A stretch of 64,000 bases of DNA from positions 52,569-116,568 of the forward strand of contig CACPJJ010000001.1 in the NCBI GenBank assembly GCA_902634305.1, written 5' to 3'. The notes under the pieces were generated by a model that was given only the letters and a program-made list of their open reading frames with translations, searched no databases and was not told the DNA's origin. The number at the start of each line of letters is the position of its first letter. Within the stretch, counting starts at the first letter, position 1. The translations under genes and the position numbers were made by a program. Of this stretch, positions 8,161 to 17,270 are shown in pieces. The DNA is from an uncultured Pelagibacteraceae bacterium (GTDB lineage: Bacteria; Pseudomonadota; Alphaproteobacteria; Pelagibacterales; Pelagibacteraceae).

Positions 8161-10398
8161 ATGAAAATATTATTTAAATCACTACTGTTATTATTATTTT
8201 TATCAATTTCTGTTTATGCAGAAATAATAAAGAAAATCGAAGTTTCTGGAAATCAAAGAATCTCATCAGAAACAATTAAAGTATTTTCTGGAATTAAAGC
8301 TAATGATGAAATTTTTTTAGAAGATTTAAATGAAGTTATTAAAAATTTATATAAAACAAATTATTTTGAAAATGTTAGTTTAAATATTAATAATAATATT
8401 TTGAATATTCAAGTAAAGGAAAATCCAATAGTTCAATCTGTAGTAATTGATGGAGTAAAAAATAAAAGAATTCTAAAAGTTTTAAATGAAATAATTGAGT
8501 TAAAAGAAAAAACATCATTTGTTAAAAATAAAATTAAAAAAGATGAATCGAAAATTACAAATGTCTTAAGAACAAATGGATTTTACTTCTCTAAAGTTAT
8601 TTCTAAAATAAAAAAAAATGAAAATAATACTATTGATTTGATATTCGATATAGAATTAGGTGAAAGAGCCCATATTAAAAAAATTTCATTTATTGGTGAT
8701 AAAAAAATTAAAGATCGAAAGCTGAGAAGTGTTATTGTTTCTGAAGAATCTAAATTTTGGAAATTTATAAGTAGAAAAAAATATTTAGATATTAATAGAA
8801 TTAAATTAGATGAAAGATTATTATTTAATTATTATAAAAATAAAGGTTTTTATAATGTTTCGATAGAAAGCTCTTCCGCAAAAGTAATTAATGAAAAAAG
8901 CTTTGAATTGGTTTTTAATATTAATGCAGGAGAAAAGTTTTATTTTAGAAATTTGGATTTAAAAATACCTAGTGATTATTCTATTAAAAGTTTTAAAAAT
9001 ATAACTGATGTTCAGCAAAAATTAAAAGGTGAAGTATATTCATATAAAAAAATTGAAGAAATCTTAGATGAAATTGATGAAATAGCTTTAAAAAAGGAAT
9101 TTGAATTTATAAATGCTAAATATTCTGAAAATATAAAAGATGGAAATAAAATAGATTTAGCTATTTCGATTGAAGAAACTGAAAAATTTTATATAGAAAA
9201 AATTAATATCTACGGAAATTATATTACAAATGAAAATGTATTAAGAAATTCTCTAATAGTTGATGAGGGTGACGCTTATAATAAAATTTTGGTCAATAAA
9301 TCCATTAATAATATTAAAGGAAAAAGAATATTTAGTACTGTAAATTATAAACTTAGGGATGGTTCTAGCAAAAAGTTTAAAGAGATTGATATAAATGTAG
9401 ATGAACAGCCAACGGGTGAAATTTTTGCTGGTGCTGGTACTGGAACTAGCGGATCTACCTTGTCATTAGGAGTTAAGGAAAATAATTATTTAGGAAGTGG
9501 TATAAAACTTGATACAAATATAGCATTAAGTGATAAATCTCTATTAGGAAAATTCTCTGTAAATAATCCAAATTTTAATAACTCAGACAAAAGTTTAATA
9601 ACCAGTATAGAGGCCTCACAAATCGATAGAATGAGTAAATTTGGTTATAAAACTAGCAAAACTGGGTTTGATATAGGAACATCATTTGAGCAGTATGATG
9701 ATATATATTTTTCACCCTCTATAGAAAGTTACTTGGAAACTTTAAAAACATCATCTTCTGCATCAGAAAGCATGAAGAAGCAGAAAGGAGATTACTTTGA
9801 TACCAGCTTCAATTATGGTTTAACTTTAAATAAATTAAATCAAAGCTTTCAACCATCATCAGGATATTCTACCTCATTTTATCAATCCATACCATTATAT
9901 GCTGAAGATTGGAGTTTTAATAATCAAATTAAATATTCTAAATATTACTCACCAAATGAAGCTGCAATAATCTCATTTAGTTTTTTGGCCGCGTCCATAA
10001 ATTCATTATCTGGAGACGATGTTAGAATTTCTAAAAGAATTCATTTACCCAGCAGAAGAATGAGAGGATTTGAAGCAGGAAAAATTGGCCCAGTGGATGG
10101 CGCTGATTTTATAGGAGGTAATTATGCGTCTGCATTAAATTTAGCAACAACATTACCTGGATTATTATCTGAACTTGAAGATGTAGATTTTAGCCTTTTC
10201 TTCGATGCAGGAAATGTTTGGGGAGTTGATTATAGTGACTCTATAAGTTCAAATAGTAAAATTAGAAGCTCCACTGGACTAGGAATAGATTGGTTAACAC
10301 CAATTGGTCCTTTAAGTTTTTCTTTCTCTAAGGCAATCAGCAAAGCTGATTCTGATGTAGAAGAAACATTCAGATTCAACTTAGGTACATCTTTTTAA
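8161..10398 (+). CDS. bamA: Outer membrane protein assembly factor BamA
   Basis: Omp85-family insertase that folds beta-barrel proteins into the outer membrane. I chose the ATG at 8161 rather than 8140 because it begins a clean signal peptide (MKILFKSLLLLLF...VYA) and avoids overlapping dxr. Several POTRA repeats follow (IKKIEVSGNQRISSETIKVF, then repeated GDKKI and GNYITNENV units), then a C-terminal 16-strand barrel with HLPSRRMRGFEAGKIGP (surface-loop RGF motif) and a terminal Phe. It couples to ompH through TAATG. Length about 745 residues. Confidence 0.95.
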   Translation: MKILFKSLLLLLFLSISVYAEIIKKIEVSGNQRISSETIKVFSGIKANDEIFLEDLNEVIKNLYKTNYFENVSLNINNNILNIQVKENPIVQSVVIDGVKNKRILKVLNEIIELKEKTSFVKNKIKKDESKITNVLRTNGFYFSKVISKIKKNENNTIDLIFDIELGERAHIKKISFIGDKKIKDRKLRSVIVSEESKFWKFISRKKYLDINRIKLDERLLFNYYKNKGFYNVSIESSSAKVINEKSFELVFNINAGEKFYFRNLDLKIPSDYSIKSFKNITDVQQKLKGEVYSYKKIEEILDEIDEIALKKEFEFINAKYSENIKDGNKIDLAISIEETEKFYIEKINIYGNYITNENVLRNSLIVDEGDAYNKILVNKSINNIKGKRIFSTVNYKLRDGSSKKFKEIDINVDEQPTGEIFAGAGTGTSGSTLSLGVKENNYLGSGIKLDTNIALSDKSLLGKFSVNNPNFNNSDKSLITSIEASQIDRMSKFGYKTSKTGFDIGTSFEQYDDIYFSPSIESYLETLKTSSSASESMKKQKGDYFDTSFNYGLTLNKLNQSFQPSSGYSTSFYQSIPLYAEDWSFNNQIKYSKYYSPNEAAIISFSFLAASINSLSGDDVRISKRIHLPSRRMRGFEAGKIGPVDGADFIGGNYASALNLATTLPGLLSELEDVDFSLFFDAGNVWGVDYSDSISSNSKIRSSTGLGIDWLTPIGPLSFSFSKAISKADSDVEETFRFNLGTSF

Positions 10399-10913
10399 TG
10401 AAATATTGTTATTTTTTATTTTTTATTTTATTTTATATAAATAGTTCTTTTGCTCAAGAAAAAACAGTTTATTTAGATGTCAATCTTTTGTTATTAAATT
10501 CAGAAGCTGGAATATATATAAACAATGAACTAAAAAAAATTAATGATAAAAATATTGAAGAATATAAAAAAATTGAAAATTCCTTAAAATCTGATGAAGA
10601 AAAACTTTTAAAACAAAAAAATATATTAAAACAGAATGAATTTAATGAAAAGGCAAATGTATTAAGAGAAAAATATAAATCATACCAAATATTAAAAAAT
10701 ACTAAAAATGGCAATTTAAAAAAAATAAGAGACGATTCAAGTAAACAAATTTTAAAAGTTGTAAATGATATTTTAGCAGAATATTCTGCGAAAAATAATA
10801 TTTCATTAATCATAGATAAAAAAAATATAGTAATTGGAAAAACTGAACTAGATATTACAAAAAATATTTTAGATTTATTAAACAATAAAATTAAAAAAGT
10901 GGAGTTGAAATAA
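10398..10913 (+). CDS. ompH: OmpH/Skp-family periplasmic chaperone
   Basis: Trimeric periplasmic holdase that carries unfolded outer-membrane proteins to BamA. It has a signal peptide (MKYCYFLFFILFYINSSFAQ), then short strands TVYLDVNLLLLNSEAG, a long Lys/Glu/Asn-rich coiled coil over residues 40-120, and the closing strand NNISLIIDKKNIVIG typical of Skp. 171 residues, normal size. It lies between bamA and fabZ with one-base overlaps at both ends, consistent with one transcript. Confidence 0.9.
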   Translation: MKYCYFLFFILFYINSSFAQEKTVYLDVNLLLLNSEAGIYINNELKKINDKNIEEYKKIENSLKSDEEKLLKQKNILKQNEFNEKANVLREKYKSYQILKNTKNGNLKKIRDDSSKQILKVVNDILAEYSAKNNISLIIDKKNIVIGKTELDITKNILDLLNNKIKKVELK

Positions 10914-11362
10914 TGACTGATAAATTAAATAAAGATGAAATAGCTGAACTATTGCCACATAGGGAACCTATGCTTTTAATTGATGAGTTAATTAATATTA
11001 AAAAACTATTTTCTGCTACAGCAATTGTAAATGTAAAAAAAAATAGTTTTTATGTACAAGGACATTTTCCTGGAAATCCAGTTATGCCGGGAGTTCTTAT
11101 AGTTGAGGCTTTTGGACAAGCCGCTGCTGCATTGACTGCTGCCGGTATTGATAAAAAAGAATATGAAAATAAATTAGTTTTCCTGATGAATGTTGAAAAA
11201 GCTAGATTTAGAAATCCAGTAATACCAGATTGCAAATTAGAATTAAATATTGAAGCTATCAGATCTCATGGAAGAGTTTGGAAATACAAAGGTGAAGCTT
11301 TTGTAGATGGAAAAAAAATGGCTGATGCACAGTGGTCAGCAACAATTGTTGATAGGAAATAA
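10913..11362 (+). CDS. fabZ: 3-hydroxyacyl-ACP dehydratase FabZ
   Basis: Dehydrates (R)-3-hydroxyacyl-ACP in fatty-acid elongation; hot-dog fold. The signature GHFPGNPVMPGVLIVEAFGQ near residue 50 holds the catalytic His and Glu, and LLPHREPMLLIDELI opens the domain. Length 149. It precedes lpxD here, whereas the more common order is lpxD-fabZ-lpxA. FabZ and the Lpx acyltransferases draw on the same hydroxyacyl-ACP pool. Confidence 0.96.
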   Translation: MTDKLNKDEIAELLPHREPMLLIDELINIKKLFSATAIVNVKKNSFYVQGHFPGNPVMPGVLIVEAFGQAAAALTAAGIDKKEYENKLVFLMNVEKARFRNPVIPDCKLELNIEAIRSHGRVWKYKGEAFVDGKKMADAQWSATIVDRK

Positions 11363-11415
11363 TTAGCAATAATTCTTGATAAGTAATTACCATAAGTTTT
11401 GATATTAACTTATTA

Positions 11416-12396
11416 ATGAATAATCCTTTTTTTAAAAATAAAGGCCCTTTTAAAATTGATAAATTATTGAAGCTTTCTGGAATAAAAAGTTTTACTAATT
11501 TAAAAAATATTAAAATTCATGATATTAAAGATTTGTCAACATCTACAACTAAAGATATCACTTTTTTTCACTCAAAAAAATATTTTAATATCGCTTCTAA
11601 AACAAACGCTCTTTTTTGCATAACTACTGAAGCTTTAAAAAACTATTTACCCTATAAATGTAATAAAATAGTGGTTGATAATGTTTTAATTGCAACTGCA
11701 AAAATTACAAAAATATTTTATCCTGATTCAGTAACTGATGACTTTGATACTACATCTAAAGATATAAATAAAACTTCTTTTAAAAAAAAGGTTAAGTATG
11801 GAAAAAATGTCTTAATTGGTAAAAATGTTAAAATAGGAAAAAATTGTTCTATTGGACATAATTCTATTGTAGAAAAAAATGTAGTTATTGGTAATAATTG
11901 TTCTATAGGTTCAAATGTAATTTTAAGAAACACTATAGTTAATAATAATGTTCATATTTTGGATGGATGTGTAATTGGAAAAAAAGGTTTTGGTTTTTTT
12001 CCAGATAAAAAGGAAAATTTTCGTTATCCTCAAATTGGTGTAGTTATTATTAATGATAATGCTGAAATTGGTTGCGGCTCCACAATTGATCGTGGATCAA
12101 TGTCTAATACTATAATTGGAAAAAATACTTATTTAGATAATCAAATTCATATCGCACATAATGTTAAAATTGGAGAGAATTGTATAATAGCTGGTCAAGT
12201 AGGTTTTGCAGGAAGTGCTACATTAGGAAATCATGTAATGATTGGTGGACAGGCTGGTGTTTCAGGTCATTTGAAAGTTGGCAATAACGTCCAAATTGGC
12301 GGTGGAAGTGGTGTAATAAAAGACATACCAGACAATTCCAAAGTAATGGGTTATCCAGCTAAAAATTTAAAAAATTTTATAAGAGAAAATAAATGA
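11416..12396 (+). CDS. lpxD: UDP-3-O-acylglucosamine N-acyltransferase
   Basis: Third step of lipid A synthesis: transfers a hydroxyacyl chain from ACP to the 2-amino group of UDP-3-O-acylglucosamine. An N-terminal domain of about 110 residues precedes a left-handed beta-helix of hexapeptide repeats (repeated IGKNVKIGKN and IGNNCSIG). The catalytic His is in HIAHNVKIG near residue 248. A small C-terminal extension ends in GYPAKNLKNFIRENK. Length 326. A 53-base gap from fabZ contains no clear signal. It overlaps lpxA by ATGA. Confidence 0.95.
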   Translation: MNNPFFKNKGPFKIDKLLKLSGIKSFTNLKNIKIHDIKDLSTSTTKDITFFHSKKYFNIASKTNALFCITTEALKNYLPYKCNKIVVDNVLIATAKITKIFYPDSVTDDFDTTSKDINKTSFKKKVKYGKNVLIGKNVKIGKNCSIGHNSIVEKNVVIGNNCSIGSNVILRNTIVNNNVHILDGCVIGKKGFGFFPDKKENFRYPQIGVVIINDNAEIGCGSTIDRGSMSNTIIGKNTYLDNQIHIAHNVKIGENCIIAGQVGFAGSATLGNHVMIGGQAGVSGHLKVGNNVQIGGGSGVIKDIPDNSKVMGYPAKNLKNFIRENK

Positions 12397-13178
12397 TACA
12401 CAAAACAGCAATTGTGGATAGCAAAGCTAAGGTATCAAGTTCAGTTAAAATTGGAGCTTATTCTGTTATTGGTCCCAATGTTGAAATTGGAGACAATACA
12501 ATAATTCATTCACAGGTAAATATTTCAGGAAATACTAAAATTGGAATTGGCAACAAAATTTATCCGTTTGCAGCAATTGGAAATGATCCGCAAGATTTAA
12601 AGTTTGATGGTGAAGAAACCAAACTTGTAATTGGAGATAATAACAAAATTAGAGAATATGTAACTATTCATCCGGGAACAGGAGGAGGTGGAGGTTTAAC
12701 TAAAATTGGTAACAAATGTTTATTTATGATTTCTTCTCATGTAGCTCATGATTGTAATGTTGGAAACAATGTAATTATAGCTAATAACGTACCATTAGGG
12801 GGCCATGTTACTATTGAAGATAATGTAGTCATTGGTGGAAACTCAGCTGTTCAACAATTCACTAGAATAGGACAAATGGCAATGATTGGTGGTATGACTG
12901 GTGTTTTACACGATGTAATTCCATATGGCTTATCAATTGGAAACAGAAATTATTTACAAGGACTCAACTTAATTGGTTTAAGAAGAGCTAATTTTGAAAA
13001 CAAAGATATTTTAGGTCTTACAGAAGCATACAAAGAAATATTTGCTACAAAAAATCTTACAGAAAATTTAAATAAACTTAACGGTGAGTTTAAAGAAAAC
13101 CCATTAGTAAAAAAGGTTATTGAATTTATAACAAAGGACAAAAAAAGATCTATTTGCACACCTTTTTCAAAGGAGTAA
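12393..13178 (+). CDS. lpxA: UDP-N-acetylglucosamine acyltransferase
   Basis: First step of lipid A synthesis: adds a 3-hydroxyacyl chain to UDP-GlcNAc. The hexapeptide-repeat beta-helix starts at residue 1 (MIHKTAIVDSKAKVSS), with FAAIGNDPQDLKF, HPGTGGGGGLTKIG and the catalytic His region ISSHVAHDCNVG. A short helical C-terminal domain has LIGLRRANFENKDI. Length 261, normal. It overlaps lpxD by four bases and is one base from lpxI. Confidence 0.96.
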   Translation: MIHKTAIVDSKAKVSSSVKIGAYSVIGPNVEIGDNTIIHSQVNISGNTKIGIGNKIYPFAAIGNDPQDLKFDGEETKLVIGDNNKIREYVTIHPGTGGGGGLTKIGNKCLFMISSHVAHDCNVGNNVIIANNVPLGGHVTIEDNVVIGGNSAVQQFTRIGQMAMIGGMTGVLHDVIPYGLSIGNRNYLQGLNLIGLRRANFENKDILGLTEAYKEIFATKNLTENLNKLNGEFKENPLVKKVIEFITKDKKRSICTPFSKE

Positions 13179-13179
13179 G

Positions 13180-13974
13180 ATGATTGGCTTGATATTTGGA
13201 GAGACTAAATTTCCAATTGAAATTTTAAAGAAAGTTAAAAAAAAAAGATTAAGTTATTTAATAATCGATTTATCTAAAGAAAAAAAATTTAAAAAAGATA
13301 AAAAGTCTTTTTCAGCATCAATTGGACAATTTGGAAAAATAATTAATATATTAAAAGAAAATAAGTGCAAAAAAGTATTATTTGCAGGAAAAGTTACAAA
13401 ACCGAATTTTTCTAAACTAAAATTAGATTTAAAAGGTATATATTATTTTCCAAGAATTATTAAAGCATCAAAGTTAGGCGATGCAGCTATACTTAAGGAA
13501 ATAATTAAAATTTTAAGTGAACAAAATATTAAAACTGTAAATTCTTTAATTTATAATCCTGAACTAACTTTAAAAAAAGGAAATTATTCCAATATAAAAC
13601 CTAATAAACATGATCACAAAGATATTCAAAAGGCAATTAAAACATTATCAAGATTAGGCAATTATAATTATAGCCAAGGTGTTGTTGTTAGAAATAAAAA
13701 AGTTATTCGAATAGAAAGCAAGGGTGGAACTGAACACATGCTTAGAAAATGTAAATCAAAAAAATATAAAAATAATGGAGTATTAGTAAAATTTCCTAAG
13801 AAGAAACAGGATTTAAGAATAGATTTACCAACAGTTGGTTTAAATACTTTTAAACAATGTAAGAGTGCAGGGCTTAAAGGAATAGTTATTAAAAATAAAC
13901 AAAATATTTTTTTAGAAAAAAAAGAATGTATTGACTTTGCAAACAAAAACAAAATATTTATTTTAGTGAAATGA
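13180..13974 (+). CDS. lpxI: UDP-2,3-diacylglucosamine pyrophosphatase LpxI
   Basis: Hydrolyses UDP-2,3-diacylglucosamine to 2,3-diacylglucosamine 1-phosphate; the alphaproteobacterial alternative to LpxH. The 264-residue DUF1009-type sequence includes VLFAGKVTKPNF near residue 68, LGDAAILKEIIKIL, and the C-terminal RIESKGGTEHMLRKC and DLRIDLPTVGLNT motifs. Location between lpxA and lpxB is diagnostic. It overlaps lpxB by ATGA at 13971-13974. Confidence 0.93.
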   Translation: MIGLIFGETKFPIEILKKVKKKRLSYLIIDLSKEKKFKKDKKSFSASIGQFGKIINILKENKCKKVLFAGKVTKPNFSKLKLDLKGIYYFPRIIKASKLGDAAILKEIIKILSEQNIKTVNSLIYNPELTLKKGNYSNIKPNKHDHKDIQKAIKTLSRLGNYNYSQGVVVRNKKVIRIESKGGTEHMLRKCKSKKYKNNGVLVKFPKKKQDLRIDLPTVGLNTFKQCKSAGLKGIVIKNKQNIFLEKKECIDFANKNKIFILVK

Positions 13975-15107
13975 AAAAAATTTTTATTTTAACTGGTGAA
14001 CCTTCAGGGGATAAATTAGCTTCAAAAGTAATTTCTAAACTTAAAGAAAATCGTTCTGATATTGAGTTTTTAAGCGTAGGTGGATCTCATTTAAATGCAC
14101 TTGGAATTAAATCAATATATGACCTTAAACAGATAACTTATATTGGATTTACAAGTGTTATTTTTAACATATTTAAAATAAGAAAAAAAATTAGTGAAAC
14201 CGTAGATAAGATAATAAAATTCAAACCTGATATTTTGTTTAGTGTCGATAGTCCTGATTTTACTCTAAGAGTTGCTGAAAAAGTTAAGAAAATCAATCCT
14301 AATATCAAAACAATACATTATGTTGCTCCTCAAGTGTGGGTTTGGAGAGAGAGTAGAGTAAAGAAATTTAAAAAATTTTTAGATCATATTCTTTTATTAT
14401 TTAATTTTGAAAAGAAATATTTTGATAAAGAAAACATTAAAAATACATTTGTAGGTCATCCTTTACTTGAAAAAAGTTTTAAATCAAAAGCTGATTTATC
14501 AAATTTAATTCCTAAAGATAAAAAAATTATATCTATATACGCTGGAAGTAGATCATCTGAAACCAGTATACTTTTACCAATTTTAGTAGATTTTATAAAA
14601 CTTATGAATGGTAAATTTAATGATTTTTTATTTGTATTTCATGCAACTGAAGAAAATAAAAATTATATTAATAATAATATTAAAACATCAAATTTAGATA
14701 ATGTTCAGGTAATATCCGAAGAAAATATTAAATCACAAATATTATCAAATTCTGTATTTGCAGTTTCTAAATCTGGTACAGTTTCATTAGAAATTTGTAA
14801 TGCAAAAATTCCATCACTTATAATTTATAAAATGAACTTTTTAAATTTTTTGATTGTAAAATTCTTAGTAAAAATTAAATACGCTAATATTATTAATATA
14901 ATTAACAATAAAGAAGTTATTCCAGAACTTATTCAAAATGAATGTAATTCTAAAGAAATTTTTAAATCTGTCGTTTATTTTTTAAAAAATCCTGACCTCA
15001 TGGATAAACAAATTAATGATTTTACTGATACTTTAAATGAAATTAGATCTAAAACTTCATCCACAGATGAGGCTTCGTCAGTTTTATCAACCTATCTTAT
15101 TTCCTAA
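13971..15107 (+). CDS. lpxB: Lipid-A-disaccharide synthase
   Basis: GT19 glycosyltransferase that joins 2,3-diacylglucosamine 1-phosphate to UDP-2,3-diacylglucosamine at the inner membrane. Visible motifs are LTGEPSGDKLASKVI at the start, DILFSVDSPDFTLRVA near residue 86, HYVAPQVWVWRESRVKK near 117, IYAGSRSSETSILLP near 186 and the donor-site SKSGTVSLEICNAKIP near 266. Length 378. Last gene of the envelope operon; its 3' end overlaps convergent gltX by 21 bases. Confidence 0.95.
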   Translation: MKKIFILTGEPSGDKLASKVISKLKENRSDIEFLSVGGSHLNALGIKSIYDLKQITYIGFTSVIFNIFKIRKKISETVDKIIKFKPDILFSVDSPDFTLRVAEKVKKINPNIKTIHYVAPQVWVWRESRVKKFKKFLDHILLLFNFEKKYFDKENIKNTFVGHPLLEKSFKSKADLSNLIPKDKKIISIYAGSRSSETSILLPILVDFIKLMNGKFNDFLFVFHATEENKNYINNNIKTSNLDNVQVISEENIKSQILSNSVFAVSKSGTVSLEICNAKIPSLIIYKMNFLNFLIVKFLVKIKYANIINIINNKEVIPELIQNECNSKEIFKSVVYFLKNPDLMDKQINDFTDTLNEIRSKTSSTDEASSVLSTYLIS

Positions 15108-16484
15108 TCTTTTTAAGACCTCATCTTTACCAAGTGAATTAATTATATCATAAATTCCAGGACCAAATTTTGAACCTGTTAAAAATATTCTTAGTGGTTG
15201 TCCAACACCTTTAAAGTTTGTTTCATTTGTTTTTATGAGGTCATTAATGATTGGCTCCAGGTTTTCTTTGTTTAATTTTTCTATTTTTGAAATATTATTT
15301 GAAAATTCAGATACTATTTTTTTTGCTTTATCATCTATTAGTTTAATATCATCTTGATTAATAATAACTTTATCTTGAATTATATATTTAGAATTATTGT
15401 ATATATCTTCTAAAGTTTTAGCTTTGTTTTTTAGAAATACTAATGATGATTTGATTTTATCTCCTTTTTCATTAGGTATTTTTTCTTTATAAATTTCGCT
15501 GTATATTGATAATTGATTGAAAAGCTTATTTTCATCAATGTTTTTAATGTAATGTTCATTCATCGATAATATTCTGCTCATATCAAGCTTTGATGGAGAT
15601 TTACCTATTCCTTCCAAGTTAAAATGTTTAATGCTTTCTTCTTCAGTAAATATTTCTTTATCTTTAAAAGACCATCCCAATCTTAAAAGATAGTTTCTCA
15701 ATGCTTCTGGCATTATTCCAATCCTTGAATAATCTTCTAATGTTGATGCTTTATCTCTTTTAGAAAGCTTTTTACCTTCTGTTGTATGTATTAACGGTAT
15801 ATGGGCAAAAGATGGCACCTCCCATTTCATAGCTAAATAAATCTGCATTTGTTTAAATGTATTAATTTTATGGTCATCACCTCTAATTATATGTGTAATA
15901 TTCATCTCATGGTCATCTACTGATGCAGATAAATTATATGTAGGTGATCCATCATTTCTTAATATAATAAAATCTTCAATAGTATTATTCTCTATTTCAA
16001 TATCTCCTTGAACCAAATCTTTTAATATAGTCGATCCATCAATTTTACTTTTAAATCTTATGGTTGGTTTGATATCTTTTGGAGCATCAGCTTCTCTTTT
16101 ATCTCTCCATTTTCTATCATAAATGTAAGGAATTTTTTTTTGTTTTGCCCTATTTTTTTGCTCTTCTATTTCTTCATTTGAACAATAACATTTGTAAGCA
16201 TAGCCTCTTTTTAATAATTCATTAGCAACTTTAATATGAGAGTCTATTTTTTTTGATTGAATGTATTCATTTCCATCATTTACAATACCTATCCATTTAA
16301 GAGATTGTATTATTTGATTTTTATATTCATCTTTTGATCTTTCTTTATCTGTATCTTCAATTCGTAAAAAGAATGAACCTTTTTTATTTTTTGAATACAA
16401 CCAATTAAACAATGCAGTTCTTACACCGCCTATATGTAAAGGACCAGTCGGAGATGGAGCAAATCTTGTTGCTACTTTTGTCAT
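15087..16484 (-). CDS. gltX: Glutamyl-tRNA synthetase
   Basis: Class Ib aminoacyl-tRNA synthetase charging tRNA-Glu. RFAPSPTGPLHIGGVRTALF at the N-terminus contains the HIGH-type motif (HIGG, residues 17-20). KLSKRDKAS near residue 240 is the KMSKS-type loop. The zinc-like CYCSNEEIEEQ segment lies near 107. The C-terminal anticodon domain ends with GQPLRIFLTGSKFGPGIYDI. Length 465. Only one gltX is seen here, so whether it also charges tRNA-Gln cannot be told. It lies 19 bases downstream of lexA. Confidence 0.96.
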   Translation of the reverse strand: MTKVATRFAPSPTGPLHIGGVRTALFNWLYSKNKKGSFFLRIEDTDKERSKDEYKNQIIQSLKWIGIVNDGNEYIQSKKIDSHIKVANELLKRGYAYKCYCSNEEIEEQKNRAKQKKIPYIYDRKWRDKREADAPKDIKPTIRFKSKIDGSTILKDLVQGDIEIENNTIEDFIILRNDGSPTYNLSASVDDHEMNITHIIRGDDHKINTFKQMQIYLAMKWEVPSFAHIPLIHTTEGKKLSKRDKASTLEDYSRIGIMPEALRNYLLRLGWSFKDKEIFTEEESIKHFNLEGIGKSPSKLDMSRILSMNEHYIKNIDENKLFNQLSIYSEIYKEKIPNEKGDKIKSSLVFLKNKAKTLEDIYNNSKYIIQDKVIINQDDIKLIDDKAKKIVSEFSNNISKIEKLNKENLEPIINDLIKTNETNFKGVGQPLRIFLTGSKFGPGIYDIINSLGKDEVLKRLGNKIG

Positions 16485-16503
16485 TAATGATTTTTAGACT
16501 ATT

Positions 16504-17184
16504 TTAATGGAAGTTTCTATATAAAGATACCAGAATACCTTGAACTTTTACTCTATCAGGGCCAAAGATTTTAGTTTCGTAATTTCTATTTGCACTTTCA
16601 AGAGCAACAGTTTTTCCTTTTCTTCTTAATCTTTTTAACATTGCTTCGTGGTCATCAATTAAAGCGACTACAATTTTTCCGTTCTCTGCAGTATCTGTTT
16701 TTTTAATAATTACAGTATCGCCATCGTTTATACCTGCTTCAATCATTGAATCTCCACTTACTTTCAAACCAAAAAATTCACCATTTTTTTCTATGTTTTC
16801 AGGCAACGGAATTCTAGCCACTTCATTTTGAATAGCCTCAATGGGGGTTCCGGCTGCAATACTTCCTAGAACCGGAATTTCTGTATCTTTATTTGATGAG
16901 TTGCTCTCATCCAATCCACCTTTTATAACGCTTGGAGAAAATGAATTATAAATATCATTTGCTGAGGCTGTTTCAGGAAGTTTTAACACCTCCAAAGCTC
17001 TCGCTTTGTGAGCCAACCTTTTGATAAAGCCTCTTTCTTCTAAAGCGCTTATTAATCTATGAATACCTGATTTCGATTTAAGATTTAATGACTGTTTCAT
17101 TTCCTCATAAGAGGGTGACACACCAGAAGATCTCAACTTCTTGTTGATAAATAAAAGCAAGTTTTTTTGTTTTTTAGTTAGCAT
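16504..17184 (-). CDS. lexA: LexA SOS repressor
   Basis: SOS-response repressor that self-cleaves when stimulated by RecA filaments. Start chosen at 17184 ([13 protein letters not shown]), which matches the family N-terminus; an ATG at 17202 would add six residues. Winged-helix DNA-binding domain is residues 1-70 ([15 protein letters not shown]). The autocleavage bond is Ala111-Gly112 in [10 protein letters not shown]. The serine/lysine dyad is Ser146 (SGDSMIEAG) and Lys184 (EAMLKRL). 226 residues. Its own promoter region holds a LexA box at 17207-17221. Confidence 0.95.
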   Translation of the reverse strand: MLTKKQKNLLLFINKKLRSSGVSPSYEEMKQSLNLKSKSGIHRLISALEERGFIKRLAHKARALEVLKLPETASANDIYNSFSPSVIKGGLDESNSSNKDTEIPVLGSIAAGTPIEAIQNEVARIPLPENIEKNGEFFGLKVSGDSMIEAGINDGDTVIIKKTDTAENGKIVVALIDDHEAMLKRLRRKGKTVALESANRNYETKIFGPDRVKVQGILVSLYRNFH

Positions 17185-17206
17185 AGAACAAATTAAGTAC
17201 ATCTAT

Positions 17207-17221
17207 GTTCTATAAAAGTTC
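17207..17221 (-). promoter_or_regulatory. LexA operator upstream of lexA
   Basis: The plus strand reads GTTC-TATAAAA-GTTC; the coding (minus) strand reads GAAC-TTTTATA-GAAC. This is exactly the direct-repeat SOS box known in alphaproteobacteria, not the CTGT-type palindrome of E. coli. It lies 23-37 bases upstream of the chosen lexA start, and its spacer includes a plausible -10 element (TATAGA). Autorepression of lexA is the natural reading. Confidence 0.85.
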
Positions 17222-17270
17222 TTCTAAATTAACAACAGGTTAAAACTCAATAAAATAAAGGTTTTTTTAA

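Noticed and set aside
17185..17202. Upstream ATG for lexA
   Set aside because: It adds six residues absent from the family N-terminus and would bring the coding region to within five bases of the LexA box.
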